A DNA stretch of 64,000 nt. It comes from Streptomyces sp. TLI_235. Lineage in GTDB: Bacteria; Actinomycetota; Actinomycetes; Streptomycetales; Streptomycetaceae. The notes under the pieces are model-generated. The model was not told where the DNA came from. It saw only the letters and a program-made list of their open reading frames with translations, and made no database searches. Positions within the stretch are counted from its first letter, which is position 1, and the number at the start of each line of letters is the position of its first letter. The translations under genes were made by a program, and so were the position numbers. The DNA lies in contig NSGV01000004.1 of the NCBI GenBank assembly GCA_002300355.1, positions 124,001 to 188,000 on the forward strand. Direction: 5' to 3'. Positions 37,291-45,187 of this stretch are shown one piece after another.

Positions 37291-37364
37291 CCGCCGCGGG
37301 CGGTGGAATCCGCTCGTCGCGACGGCGGGAGAAATCCTCCCCGCTTTCAACGTATATCCGAGTG

Positions 37365-37464
37365 GGGCCTTGCGGCAAGGCCCTGGTGACGGTCCACAAT
37401 TCCGGACCGTCAAGGGTTCCGGTGCACGGCGAGTACGAGACGAATGCGCTCGAACTCGCCGTGC
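37365..37464 (+). promoter_or_regulatory. structured leader of the glycosyltransferase gene
   Basis: Three perfect inverted repeats follow one another: 37365-37383 (9-bp stem, GGGCCTTGC/GCAAGGCCC), 37388-37411 (GACGGTCC/GGACCGTC) and 37424-37464 (11-bp GCACGGCGAGT/ACTCGCCGTGC). The first could terminate the MFS gene. The last ends 37 bases before ATG 37502. Confidence 0.55.
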
Positions 37465-37501
37465 CCGGCCCGTTGTTCCGGACTGCGGAGGAGTTCCGTC
37501 C

Positions 37502-38714
37502 ATGCGTGTGCTGTTGACGGCGATCGGGTCGCGCGGCGACGTCCAACCGGTGCTGGCCCTGGCGTCCCGGCTGCGCGAGGCGGGGGAGGACGCCCGGGTG
37601 TGCGCGCCGCCCGACTTCCGCGGGCTGGCGAAGGGCTCGGGATCCCGTTCACCCCGGTCGGCCCCGTGCTGCGCCCCACCGGCAGGCGCGACCCGGCGGC
37701 GGCGCCGCCCACGCCCGAGCAGCGGCGCCGCATGGTCGAGGAGTCCGTCGCCGCGCAGTTCGACGCGGTACGGGCCGCGGCCCGCGGCTGCCACGCCGTC
37801 CTGGCCGGCGGATACCTGGTCGCCGCCGCGCCGACGGTGGCCGAGGAGAGCGGAATTCCCTACACCATGGCCGCCTACTGCCCGAATTTCCTGCCCTCCC
37901 CGCACCACGCACCGCCGGTGTATCCGATGCGCGGCGAGAAAACGCCGGACGGAAACGTCGGCAACCGCATTCTCTGGGCGCGCGACGCCGACCGCTGGAA
38001 CGAGACCTGGCGCGACGCGATCAACCGGCACCGGACGGCGGCCGGCCTCGCCCCGGTCGACGACGTCCGCAGCCACCTCTACACCCGCACCCCCTGGCTG
38101 GCCGCCGACCCGGTGCTCGCACCCTGGCCCGGACCGGCCGACCACGAGGTCGTCCAGACCGGTGCCTGGCTGCTGCCCGACGAACGCCCGCTGCCGCCCG
38201 AACTGGCGGACTTCCTCGACGCCGGCGACCCGCCCGTCCACTTCGGCTTCGGCAGCATCCGCGCCCCGCACGGCCTCGCCGCCGCCATGGTCGGAGCGGC
38301 CCGCGCGCACGGCCGCCGGGTGATCCTCTCCCGCGGCTGGGCCGAACTCGCCCTGCCGGACGGCGGACCGGACTGCCTCACCATCGGCGAGGTCAATCAG
38401 CAGCGGCTCTTCCGCGGATCGCCGCCGTCGTGCACCACGGCGGCGCGGGCACCACCACCGCCGCAGCCCGGGCCGGCGCCCCCCAGGTCGTCGTCCCCCA
38501 ACACGTCGACCAGCCCTACTGGGCCGGACGCATCCACGACCTCGGCACCGGCGTCGCCCACACCCCCGGCACACCGACCACCGCCTCCCTCACCGAGGCA
38601 CTCGCCCGCGCCCTCGCCCCGCAGACCGCGGCCCGGGCCCAGGCCGTCGCCCGCACCGTGCGCACCGACGGCACCGAGACGGCCGCACGGCTGCTGACCG
38701 CCTCCCGGCCGTGA
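37502..38714 (+). CDS. glycosyltransferase, GT1/UGT type (frameshifted by two single-base losses)
   Basis: When repaired this is a GT-B fold glycosyltransferase of about 404 residues that uses an NDP-sugar and a lipid or polyketide-like acceptor. The start MRVLLTAIGSRGDVQP is the acceptor-domain signature. After a minus-one shift near 37635 it continues with GIPFTPVGPVLRP, AAYCPNFLPSPHHAP and VHFGFGSIRAP. After a second shift near 38415 it reads VHHGGAGTTTAAARAGAPQVVVP and QPYWAGRI, the donor-sugar motif. GGAGG precedes ATG 37502. It is close to vancomycin- or sterol-type enzymes, but no biosynthetic cluster surrounds it. Confidence 0.85.
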
Positions 38715-39505
38715 GCCGGCACGCCGTCACATCCGCTCGCGACGCCGTCACCGTGCAGCGGCGACCGGCCTCGGCCGAGCCTCGCGACGGCCCGGGTGGC
38801 GTCCAGTCGGGCTCGCTGGGCGCACGTCAGATCCAGGTCGACGGCGTCCAGGGCCTCGTCGAGCTGGCCCAGCCGGCTGACGCCGACCAGGGGGAGGACG
38901 GCGGGCGAACCACCGAGCAGCCAGGCGTAGACGACCTGGTTGGCGGTGGCGCCCGTCTCCCTCGCCACGGCGTGGAGTTCGGCCAGCGCGCGGGCCGACC
39001 ACGGGTGGTCGTATTCGGCGGGCAGCGGCTTGCCGGGATCGGTGTAGGCGCCGTTCAGCAGCGCGCTGTACGCCAGCACCGTCACCTCCGGGTGGTCCGC
39101 CGCGTACGCCAGCATCGGTTCGTCCAACGACACCTGGTAGTCGAAGTCGGCGTCCGGCGCGGGCGGCAGGAAGGTGTGCCGCTGCTGCAGCGCCACGTAC
39201 GAGGGGAGGCCGTCTCGCCGGGCGAGTTCGCGGGAGCGGGCGAAGCGCCCGACACCCTGGTTGCTCATGCCGATCTGCTCGGCCAGTCCGTCGGCGACGG
39301 CCCCGGCGAAGGCGTCGACGGTCTCCCGCAGCGGCGTCGCCGGGTCGTCGACATGGCCGTACAGCAGGTCGAGCCGGTCGGTGCCGAGCCGGTCCAGACT
39401 GCGCCGCACGGCCGCCCGACCGCGGCCCCGGACAGACCCTCCCGGTTCGAGCGGATCGCCCACCTCCAGTCCCAGCAGGGCCATCTCGCCGAGAAGATCG
39501 ACCAC
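38516..39505 (-). pseudogene. aldo/keto reductase missing its N-terminus and its normal stop
   Basis: The frame contains VRRSLDRLGTDRLDLLYGH, PLRETVDAFAGAVADG, YVALQQRHTFLPPAP and VTVLAYSALLNGAY, clear aldo/keto reductase segments. The first 60 or so residues, which carry the nucleotide strand, catalytic Asp, Tyr and Lys, are absent, and no frame upstream supplies them. At the other end it reads past the expected C-terminus (near 38750) for about 200 bases antisense to the glycosyltransferase. It is probably a 5'-truncated gene with a lost stop. Confidence 0.7.
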
Positions 39506-39691
39506 TACCGCACACTGCTGGCGCCGTAGGTGGTGACGGCCGGCGCGCCCGGCGCCGCCGCGGGGGTATGACGTCTGTCATGTCCGGCTGGTGACGCGAC
39601 GTCCCTACCGGGTACCGGCGCCGCTCGGCCACACTGGTGATCATCACCGGGGCGGGCGCCCCGGGCGGGTACGAGGACAGCGGGGGACACC

Positions 39692-40153
39692 ATGAGCAGC
39701 ACCGGGACCGGCACGGCCGACACCGACACCACGGCCGCGGCGGCCACCGTACCGCCCGGCCTCGGCGAGATGCGGCTGCCCACCTGGTTCTTCGGTTTCG
39801 AGGGTGTCCTCGCCGGTGCCTTCGATCTGCTCCGGGCCTTCCCGTCCGCCTGGCCCGCCCTCGTGGTCCTCGTGGCGGCCAACGTGACCGTCTCGCTGAC
39901 GCTGCTGCGCAAGCGGCTGCGGCTCGCGAAGCTGCTGTGGCGCGGCAAGGGCACCCGGAAGGTCGCCCTCGCGCTGGTCGCCCTGCGGATCGGCAGCCAC
40001 GTCCTGCTCGGCGCCCTCGGCCTCGCCGTCGCCTCCACGCTCGAGCACGTCCTGTTCGCCGTGGTGATGGCCGCCCTCACCGTCACCCTGCTCGCCTACG
40101 TCCAGCGGACGGCCCTCACCGCGCTGGTCGCCGCGGGCAAGGTCACCGCCTGA
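39692..40153 (+). CDS. small membrane protein of unknown function
   Basis: This 153-residue protein has about three transmembrane helices (ALVVLVAANVTVSLTLL, VALRIGSHVLLGALGLAVAS and VLFAVVMAALTVTLLAYV) separated by a basic loop (RKRLRLAKLLWRGKGTRK). The Thr/Ala-rich N-terminus is probably cytoplasmic. I do not recognise a family. ATG 39692 follows a GGGGGACACC site. It lies 79 bases before the MazG-like gene on the same strand. Confidence 0.7.
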   Translation: MSSTGTGTADTDTTAAAATVPPGLGEMRLPTWFFGFEGVLAGAFDLLRAFPSAWPALVVLVAANVTVSLTLLRKRLRLAKLLWRGKGTRKVALALVALRIGSHVLLGALGLAVASTLEHVLFAVVMAALTVTLLAYVQRTALTALVAAGKVTA

Positions 40154-40232
40154 TTCGCGGGGAGCGTGTCCGCCCCCGCGTCGGGGCAGGTGGAGCTGCG
40201 AGAGCGCCCACCCGGATGACCGAGGAGACGAC

Positions 40233-40574
40233 ATGACCGACAGCCAGGAACAGGCGGACGTCTGGCAGCTGATCGAGGGACAGGTCGCCTGGCTGGACCG
40301 GTCGAACGGGACGGGGCGACAGGAGACCGCCCTACGGCTGATGAAGATCGCCGAGGAGGCCGGCGAGGCGGTGGCCGCCTACGCGGGCATGCTCGGCCAG
40401 AATCCCCGCAAGGGGATCACCCACACCGACGCCGACGTCGCCGACGAACTGTGCGACGTCGTCATCACGGCCATGGTCGCCCTGTACCGCTTCACGCCCG
40501 ACCCGCAGGCCCACTTCGCCGACAGGCTCCGCCGCGTCGCCGCCCGGTCCGCCGGGACCCGGACCGGGCCCTGA
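40233..40574 (+). CDS. MazG-like nucleotide pyrophosphohydrolase family protein
   Basis: This 113-residue helical protein has the MazG metal pattern KIAEEAGEAVAAYAGMLG (ExxE near 35-38) followed by DVADELCDVVITAMVAL (ExxD near 70-73). The family hydrolyses non-canonical NTPs or ppGpp-like nucleotides. GGAGACGAC precedes ATG 40233. It is convergent with the toxin-antitoxin pair, 38 bases away. Confidence 0.86.
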   Translation: MTDSQEQADVWQLIEGQVAWLDRSNGTGRQETALRLMKIAEEAGEAVAAYAGMLGQNPRKGITHTDADVADELCDVVITAMVALYRFTPDPQAHFADRLRRVAARSAGTRTGP

Positions 40575-40612
40575 CGGCCTGTCGCGCGGACGAGCCCCCC
40601 GGGAGGGGCCGG

Positions 40613-40978
40613 TCAGTCGGTCCAGCCTCGCAGCCGGGCGGCGACCTCGCGGACCGGCAGGCCGTCGCGGGCCTCCCGGGCCAGGGGCAGGACGGTGTCC
40701 AGACCCGGTTTGACCGGCAGGTTGCAGGCCGCGAGGTAGGCGGCGGTCACGGCGGCCGCGTACAGCAGGTTGCGGACCTCCAGGCTGGGGTTGCGCGCGA
40801 GTTCGCACAGCAGGGCCGCCGCCTTGTGGTGCGGCTCCGGGTACACCTCCCGGCCGAGGACCTCGGCGCGGTGCCGGGCCTCCGCCGCGATCGGCACGCC
40901 GTAGTCCACGACCTGCGGGTCGCCCGGGATCTGCTGGGCCAGGGCGAGGATCCAGGCGAGGTCGACCCTGAGGTTCAC
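40613..40978 (-). CDS. Fic/Doc-like toxin of an RHH toxin-antitoxin pair
   Basis: This 121-residue helical protein is encoded directly after a ribbon-helix-helix antitoxin with a 4-base ATGA overlap. LAQQIPGDPQVVDYGVPIAAEAR, HHKAAALLCELARN and NLLYAAAVTAAYLAACNLP follow the Doc-type scaffold annotated as a Fic-family toxin in streptomycetes. The nucleotide-transfer motif HPFxxGNxR is not present, so AMPylation or kinase activity is doubtful. It may act by another mechanism or be inert. Confidence 0.72.
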   Translation of the reverse strand: MNLRVDLAWILALAQQIPGDPQVVDYGVPIAAEARHRAEVLGREVYPEPHHKAAALLCELARNPSLEVRNLLYAAAVTAAYLAACNLPVKPGLDTVLPLAREARDGLPVREVAARLRGWTD

Positions 40979-41238
40979 GCGGCGTCCCGGGACGCCTCGT
41001 GGGCGGCCGGGGCGGGCAGGCCGGGGTAGTGGTCCTCGCCGAACTCCTCCTCGAAGGCGGCGGCGTACGACGCGATGAAGGCCTGGGCGCCGGCCAGGAA
41101 CGCGGCCCGGGACTCGTTCACGTCCTGCTCGATCAGGTCGGCGACGTAGCCCTGCAGGCTCAGGCCCCGCCGCTTGGCCCGCTCCTCGGCGGCCGCGCGG
41201 ACCTCGTCGTCCAACCGGATGTTCGTCTGCTTCGCCAT
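40975..41238 (-). CDS. ribbon-helix-helix antitoxin
   Basis: This 87-residue antitoxin begins MAKQTNIRLDDEVRAAAEER, then RGLSLQGYVADLIEQD, the RHH DNA-binding fold (about 4-45). A C-terminal tail with IASYAAAFEEEFGEDHYP probably wraps the toxin. It is leaderless: TATCCT lies 7 bases before ATG 41238 on the minus strand. Two direct repeats overlap this promoter and are the likely autoregulatory operators. Confidence 0.85.
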   Translation of the reverse strand: MAKQTNIRLDDEVRAAAEERAKRRGLSLQGYVADLIEQDVNESRAAFLAGAQAFIASYAAAFEEEFGEDHYPGLPAPAAHEASRDAA

Positions 41239-41245
41239 GCCGCCC

Positions 41246-41284
41246 AGGATAGCTAGCAGGCGGTATCGGCGGCTAGCAGGCGGT
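41246..41284 (-). promoter_or_regulatory. toxin-antitoxin promoter with two in-phase operator repeats
   Basis: GCTAGCAGGCGGT occurs at 41252-41264 and again at 41272-41284, exactly 20 bases apart, so both copies face the same side of the helix. The -10 (AGGATA on the plus strand, 41246-41251) directly adjoins the first copy. This fits cooperative repression by an RHH dimer pair. Confidence 0.7.
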
Positions 41285-41422
41285 GCCCGGCGGTTGGGGC
41301 GCGGGGTTCACCCGGACGCGCCGGGGCCGGCTGCCGGGCGGCGGGCGGGCCGGCCGGTTCCCTGGAGGGGGCAGGCCGGGTTCTCCGGACGGGGCGGGGC
41401 GGGCCGGGCAGGAGGAGGACGG

Positions 41423-42184
41423 GTGCTGCTGGAGAACAGGAACGCCGTGATCTACGGCGGCGGCGGGGCGATCGGGAGTGCCGTGGCGCTGGCCTTCGCG
41501 CGGGAGGGCGCCCGGGTGCACCTGGCCGGCCGGACGCAGGGGCCGCTCGACCGGGCGGCGGAGCGGATCCGCGCGGCGGGCGGGGCCGTGGAGACGGCGG
41601 TGGTGGACGCCCTCGACGAGGTCGCCGTCGACCGGCACGCCGATGCGGTGGCCGCGCGGTTCGGCGGGATCGACATCTCCTTCGACCTGATCTCGTACGG
41701 CGACGTGCACGGCACCCCGCTGGCCGAGATGTCGCTCGAGCTGTTCGAACGGCCGGTGGTGAACGCCGTCCGGTCGATGTTCCTGACCGCGCGGGCCGCC
41801 GCCCGGCACATGATCCCGCGGCGGTCCGGGGTGATCCTCAACTTCGGCGGGGACGGCGGCCGCGACCCGATCCGCGACTACTTCATCGGTGGCTTCCAGG
41901 TGGCACTGGAGGCGACCGGCACCCTGCGCCGGCAACTCGCCGCGGAGCTCGGGCCGCACGGCATCCGCGTGGTGACCCTGCACACCGGGGGAATCCCCGA
42001 GACGATCCCGGCGTCCGAGCCGGGGCGCGAGGCGATCACCGGGATGATCGTGGGCAGGACGATGCTGGGTCGTGCCGCGAACCTGGCCGACGTCGGCAAC
42101 GTCGCGGCCTTCCTCGCCTCGGACCGGGCCGGGAGCATCACCGCCGCGTCCGTCAACATCACCTGCGGCGCGGTCGCGGACTGA
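41423..42184 (+). CDS. SDR-family oxidoreductase with degenerate catalytic residues
   Basis: This 253-residue SDR-like protein keeps the cofactor turn YGGGGAIGSAVALAFA (about 11-26) and the AELGPHGIRVVTLHTGGIPET and DVGNVAAFLASDRAGSITAA segments. The active site is altered: the Ser strand reads ILNFGGDGG, and YxxxK is replaced by DYFIGGFQ, so there is no catalytic Lys. It may be a binding or non-canonical member. GTG 41423 has AGGAGGAGGACGG upstream. Its end overlaps the convergent MATE gene by 26 bases. Confidence 0.82.
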   Translation: MLLENRNAVIYGGGGAIGSAVALAFAREGARVHLAGRTQGPLDRAAERIRAAGGAVETAVVDALDEVAVDRHADAVAARFGGIDISFDLISYGDVHGTPLAEMSLELFERPVVNAVRSMFLTARAAARHMIPRRSGVILNFGGDGGRDPIRDYFIGGFQVALEATGTLRRQLAAELGPHGIRVVTLHTGGIPETIPASEPGREAITGMIVGRTMLGRAANLADVGNVAAFLASDRAGSITAASVNITCGAVAD

Positions 42185-43511
42185 CCACCGCCTGCGCTGT
42201 CCCTGTCCTCGACAGACCCGCGCCGGACGGGGCGGGCCGTCGATCCGCGCCGCGGCGGGGGAGCAGCCCCAGCATGGCGAGCTGGACGAGCGCGCCGAGC
42301 GCGTTCGCCGCCCAGATGCCGTCGACGCCGGCCGGGCCGGACAGCCCGTGGGCGGCGGCGAGCTGGACGGCGAGCCCGGTCATCGTGGCCGCCACCAGGG
42401 CCCGCCCCCGCCCGGTCGCCTGCCGAACCCCGCCGAGCGCCACGACCAGCGCGTACGGCGGGAGGTAGAGCGCGGCCATCCGCAGGTACCCGACGGTCTG
42501 CGCGGCGACCGCCGGGTCGTCGGTGAACAGCGCGGCGAGCGGTACGGCGGCACCGGCGCAGAAGGCGGCGGCGACCGCCCCCGCGGCGCCGGCCAGCCGC
42601 GCGGTGTCCCGGGTCAGTGCGGCGAGCGCGCCGGGCCGGTCCGCGCCCGCGAGCCGGGCGGCCTCGATCGCGGCGGCCTGCCGGACGGCGTAGAAGGCCA
42701 TGGTGGCGATCAGCAGCACCCGGTACCCGATGCCGTACCCGGCCACCGCCGGGATGCCGAAGGCCGCGACCAGGCCGAGCTGCGCGGTGCCGACCGCCAT
42801 CCGCGCGGTGAAGTCGATCCCGAACGGGGCCCCGGCGGCCAGCACCCGGCCCGCCGTCGCCGCGCCGCGGCCGCCGGGGGCGCGCAGCGGGGCGCGCCGG
42901 CGCAGGGCCAGCGTCACCGCGAGTGCCACCGTGCGGGAGGCGACCAGGGCGACGGCGGCGCCGGTCACCCCGAGGGCGGGCAGCGGGCCGGGGCCGAGCA
43001 CCAGCAGCGGATCGAGCACCAGCAGCAGCCCGTTGCCCAGCAGGGCGAGCCGCATCGGGGTGCGGGTGTCACCAATACCCTTGAACAGGTCGTCGGCGAC
43101 CCGCTGGGCGAAGAAGACCGCGAGGCCGGGCATCGCCACCGCGAAGTACGCGGCCGCGAGGGCGGCGGCCGGCCCGTCGAGGAAGAGCCGGGCCAGCGGC
43201 TCGCGCAGCAGGAAGCCGGGCACGGCGAGCAGCAGCACCGCCGCCACCCACAGCCGCCAGGCGGCGCGGGCGACCCGCCCGGCGGCGGCGGTGTCCCCGG
43301 CGCCGAGCGCGTGCGACAGCCGCAGCGCGGCGCCGGAGGAGACCACCAGGATCAGGCCCAGCAGCAGGTTCTCGACCGCGCCGCCCAGTGCCACCGCCGC
43401 GACCGCGTTCCCGCCCAGGCCGGCGACCCAGAACGTGCCGACGACGGACGCGGCGACCCCCGACAGCAGTTCGAGATAGACCGGCCCCGCCAGTGCCGAC
43501 AGCCTCCGCAT
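42159..43511 (-). CDS. MATE family efflux transporter
   Basis: This 450-residue transporter has 12 helices in two similar halves (AGPVYLELLSGVAASVVGTF and AAGAPFGIDFTARMAVGTAQ each open a half). PFFKGIGDTRTPM-like FKGIGDTRTPMRLALLGN is the MATE signature near 175. It exports cationic drugs or metabolites using Na+ or H+. ATG 43511 faces the PadR gene, with a perfect 32-base palindrome between, so PadR probably represses it. Confidence 0.88.
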   Translation of the reverse strand: MRRLSALAGPVYLELLSGVAASVVGTFWVAGLGGNAVAAVALGGAVENLLLGLILVVSSGAALRLSHALGAGDTAAAGRVARAAWRLWVAAVLLLAVPGFLLREPLARLFLDGPAAALAAAYFAVAMPGLAVFFAQRVADDLFKGIGDTRTPMRLALLGNGLLLVLDPLLVLGPGPLPALGVTGAAVALVASRTVALAVTLALRRRAPLRAPGGRGAATAGRVLAAGAPFGIDFTARMAVGTAQLGLVAAFGIPAVAGYGIGYRVLLIATMAFYAVRQAAAIEAARLAGADRPGALAALTRDTARLAGAAGAVAAAFCAGAAVPLAALFTDDPAVAAQTVGYLRMAALYLPPYALVVALGGVRQATGRGRALVAATMTGLAVQLAAAHGLSGPAGVDGIWAANALGALVQLAMLGLLPRRGADRRPAPSGAGLSRTGTAQAVVSPRPRRR

Positions 43512-43560
43512 GTGTCCCCCCGTGGTGCCCGTCAGGGCGGTCCGGACCCCCGAACCGCAA

Positions 43561-43592
43561 TACCTCTAATCGAGGTATCTCGATTAGAGGTA
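43561..43592. promoter_or_regulatory. PadR operator, perfect 14-bp inverted repeat
   Basis: TACCTCTAATCGAG and CTCGATTAGAGGTA flank GTAT with no mismatch. A smaller nested repeat ATACCTC-N5-GAGGTAT (43560-43578) shares the left arm. It lies midway between the divergent MATE and PadR genes and probably controls both. Confidence 0.75.
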
Positions 43593-43651
43593 GCATGGCG
43601 GGCGGCGGGAACACAACACCGACGGGAACACCACTCCGACAAGGACGGGCC

Positions 43652-44188
43652 GTGCTCACACTCGCGATCCTGGGCTTCCTGTACGACCGGCCGCTCCACG
43701 GCTACCAGCTCAAATCCCGCATCACCGGGCTCACCGGCCACATCCGCCCGGTCAGCGACGGCGCCCTCTACCCCGCCATCACCCGCCTGGAGAAGGCCGG
43801 CCTGCTCCACCGTCGCACCGAACCCGGCAGCGGCGCCGCCCCCCGCCAGGTCCTCGAACTCACCGGCGCCGGCCGAGCCGAGCTGCTCCGCCGCCTCGCC
43901 GAACCCGAACCCGTGGAGATCTCCGACCAGATCCGCTTCTTCACCGTCGCGGCCTTCCTCGACCTGCTCCCCGACCCCGCCCGGCAGGCCGCGGTGCTCC
44001 GCCGCCGCCTCGCCTTCCTCCAGGAACCCAGCAGCTTCTTCTACGACGGCGACGGCGCACCGGTGACCGCCGAGAACGAGCCCAACCCCTTCCGGCGCGG
44101 CATGCTGCTGGTCGCCCGAGCCTCCGGCGCGGCCGAGCGCGCCTGGCTCACCGACACCATCACCGCCCTCGAAGCCGCCCGGCCCTGA
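43652..44188 (+). CDS. PadR family transcriptional regulator
   Basis: This 178-residue regulator begins with the PadR winged helix (VLTLAILGFLYDRPLHGYQL, GALYPAITRLEKAGLLHRR, PRQVLELTGAGRAEL). A helical Vir_act_alpha_C-type dimerisation domain follows. GTG 43652 is preferred because AAGGACGGGCC precedes it and the conserved start lies there; ATG 43595 would abut the operator. It most likely represses the divergent MATE pump until a substrate binds. Confidence 0.88.
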   Translation: MLTLAILGFLYDRPLHGYQLKSRITGLTGHIRPVSDGALYPAITRLEKAGLLHRRTEPGSGAAPRQVLELTGAGRAELLRRLAEPEPVEISDQIRFFTVAAFLDLLPDPARQAAVLRRRLAFLQEPSSFFYDGDGAPVTAENEPNPFRRGMLLVARASGAAERAWLTDTITALEAARP

Positions 44189-44327
44189 GCCGTCGTCAGG
44201 CCACGCCAGGTTTTACCGAACGGTCGACCAATCGCGGGCTCCGCCCGGATAGCCTCCAGGCATCCCTTCGACCCGCACCGCGGACGCCCGCCCGAAAGGA
44301 CGGCGCGCACCGCAGAGGAGGCACGCC

Positions 44328-44672
44328 GTGACACCCGTCGACCTGGCCGCGGCGGCGGCCGCACTGCCCGCCGCCTGGAACTCCCACCCGCTCGGCCGGG
44401 TGGGCGGCGCCGCCGTCAAAGTCCTGCGCATGGACGGACGGCCGCTCGACACCGAGTCCCACCCCACCGCCGAAGCCCTGCTGGTGCTCGACGGCCGGCT
44501 CGAACTCGTCGTCGACGGGACCGAGACCACCGTCGGACCGGGCGAGATGGCCTGGGTCCCGGCCGGCGCGCGGCATTCCGTCCGGGCCGGAAGCCGGGGC
44601 ACCCTGGTGATCGTCGAGGTACCCGAGGAGCAGCCGGGACACCCGACCACCGAGAACGGAGAGGCACCATGA
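44328..44672 (+). CDS. cupin domain protein
   Basis: This 114-residue single-domain cupin has HPTAEALLVLDGRLELVVDG (motif 1, Glu retained) and MAWVPAGARHSV (motif 2 His). Metal-dependent small-molecule binding or isomerisation is likely, substrate unknown. GTG 44328 has GAGGAGGCACGCC upstream. Its TGA overlaps the ATG of the next cupin gene, so the two form a coupled pair. Confidence 0.86.
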   Translation: MTPVDLAAAAAALPAAWNSHPLGRVGGAAVKVLRMDGRPLDTESHPTAEALLVLDGRLELVVDGTETTVGPGEMAWVPAGARHSVRAGSRGTLVIVEVPEEQPGHPTTENGEAP

Positions 44673-45181
44673 CGACGGCACAGCAGTGGATCGACGCACT
44701 GGGCCTGGAACCGCACGTGGAGGGCGGCTACTTCCGGCGCACCTACCAGGCCGACCACCGGCCGCCCGTGCCGACACCCGCCGGCGACCGGTACGCCGTG
44801 ACCTCCATCCACTACCTGCTGACCGGTCGGTCGCCGATCGGGCACTGGCACCTCAACCGGTCCGACATCCTGCACTTCCACCACCACGGCGACCCGATAA
44901 CCTACCACCTGCTCCACCCGGACGGCCGCCACGAGAGCGCCGTCCTCGGCCAGGACCCGGGCCGCGGCCAGCTCCTCACCCTCGCCGTCCCGGGCGGCGT
45001 CTGGAAGGCCTCCCACCTGACGGCGGGCGACCACGGCCTGATCAGCGAGGCGGTGGTCCCCGGCTTCGACTACGCCGACATGACCCTCGGCCGGGCCGAG
45101 GACCTGCTGCGCCGCTTCCCCGGGCACGAGGAGCTGGTCCGACGCTACTGCCGCCCTGCCGACCCGGTCGGGCGGCAGTAG
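44669..45181 (+). CDS. DUF985 cupin protein
   Basis: This 170-residue DUF985 cupin contains GLEPHVEGGYFRRTYQ, SIHYLLTGRSPIGHWHLNRSD and ILHFHHHGDPITYHLL, with many histidines suited to a metal site, and EAVVPGFDYADMTLG near the end. The family is uncharacterised; some members are epimerase-like. It is coupled to the small cupin (ATGA overlap) and convergent with an MFS gene 6 bases away. Confidence 0.88.
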   Translation: MTTAQQWIDALGLEPHVEGGYFRRTYQADHRPPVPTPAGDRYAVTSIHYLLTGRSPIGHWHLNRSDILHFHHHGDPITYHLLHPDGRHESAVLGQDPGRGQLLTLAVPGGVWKASHLTAGDHGLISEAVVPGFDYADMTLGRAEDLLRRFPGHEELVRRYCRPADPVGRQ

Positions 45182-45187
45182 CGGACG

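Noticed and set aside
37502..38714. Glycosyltransferase as a sign of a natural-product cluster
   Set aside because: Its neighbours are an MFS pump, TetR and a broken aldo/keto reductase. No synthase or sugar-nucleotide genes are nearby.
39435..39455. GGTTCGAGC resembling a tRNA T-loop
   Set aside because: No acceptor or anticodon stems surround it, and it lies in the aldo/keto reductase reading frame.
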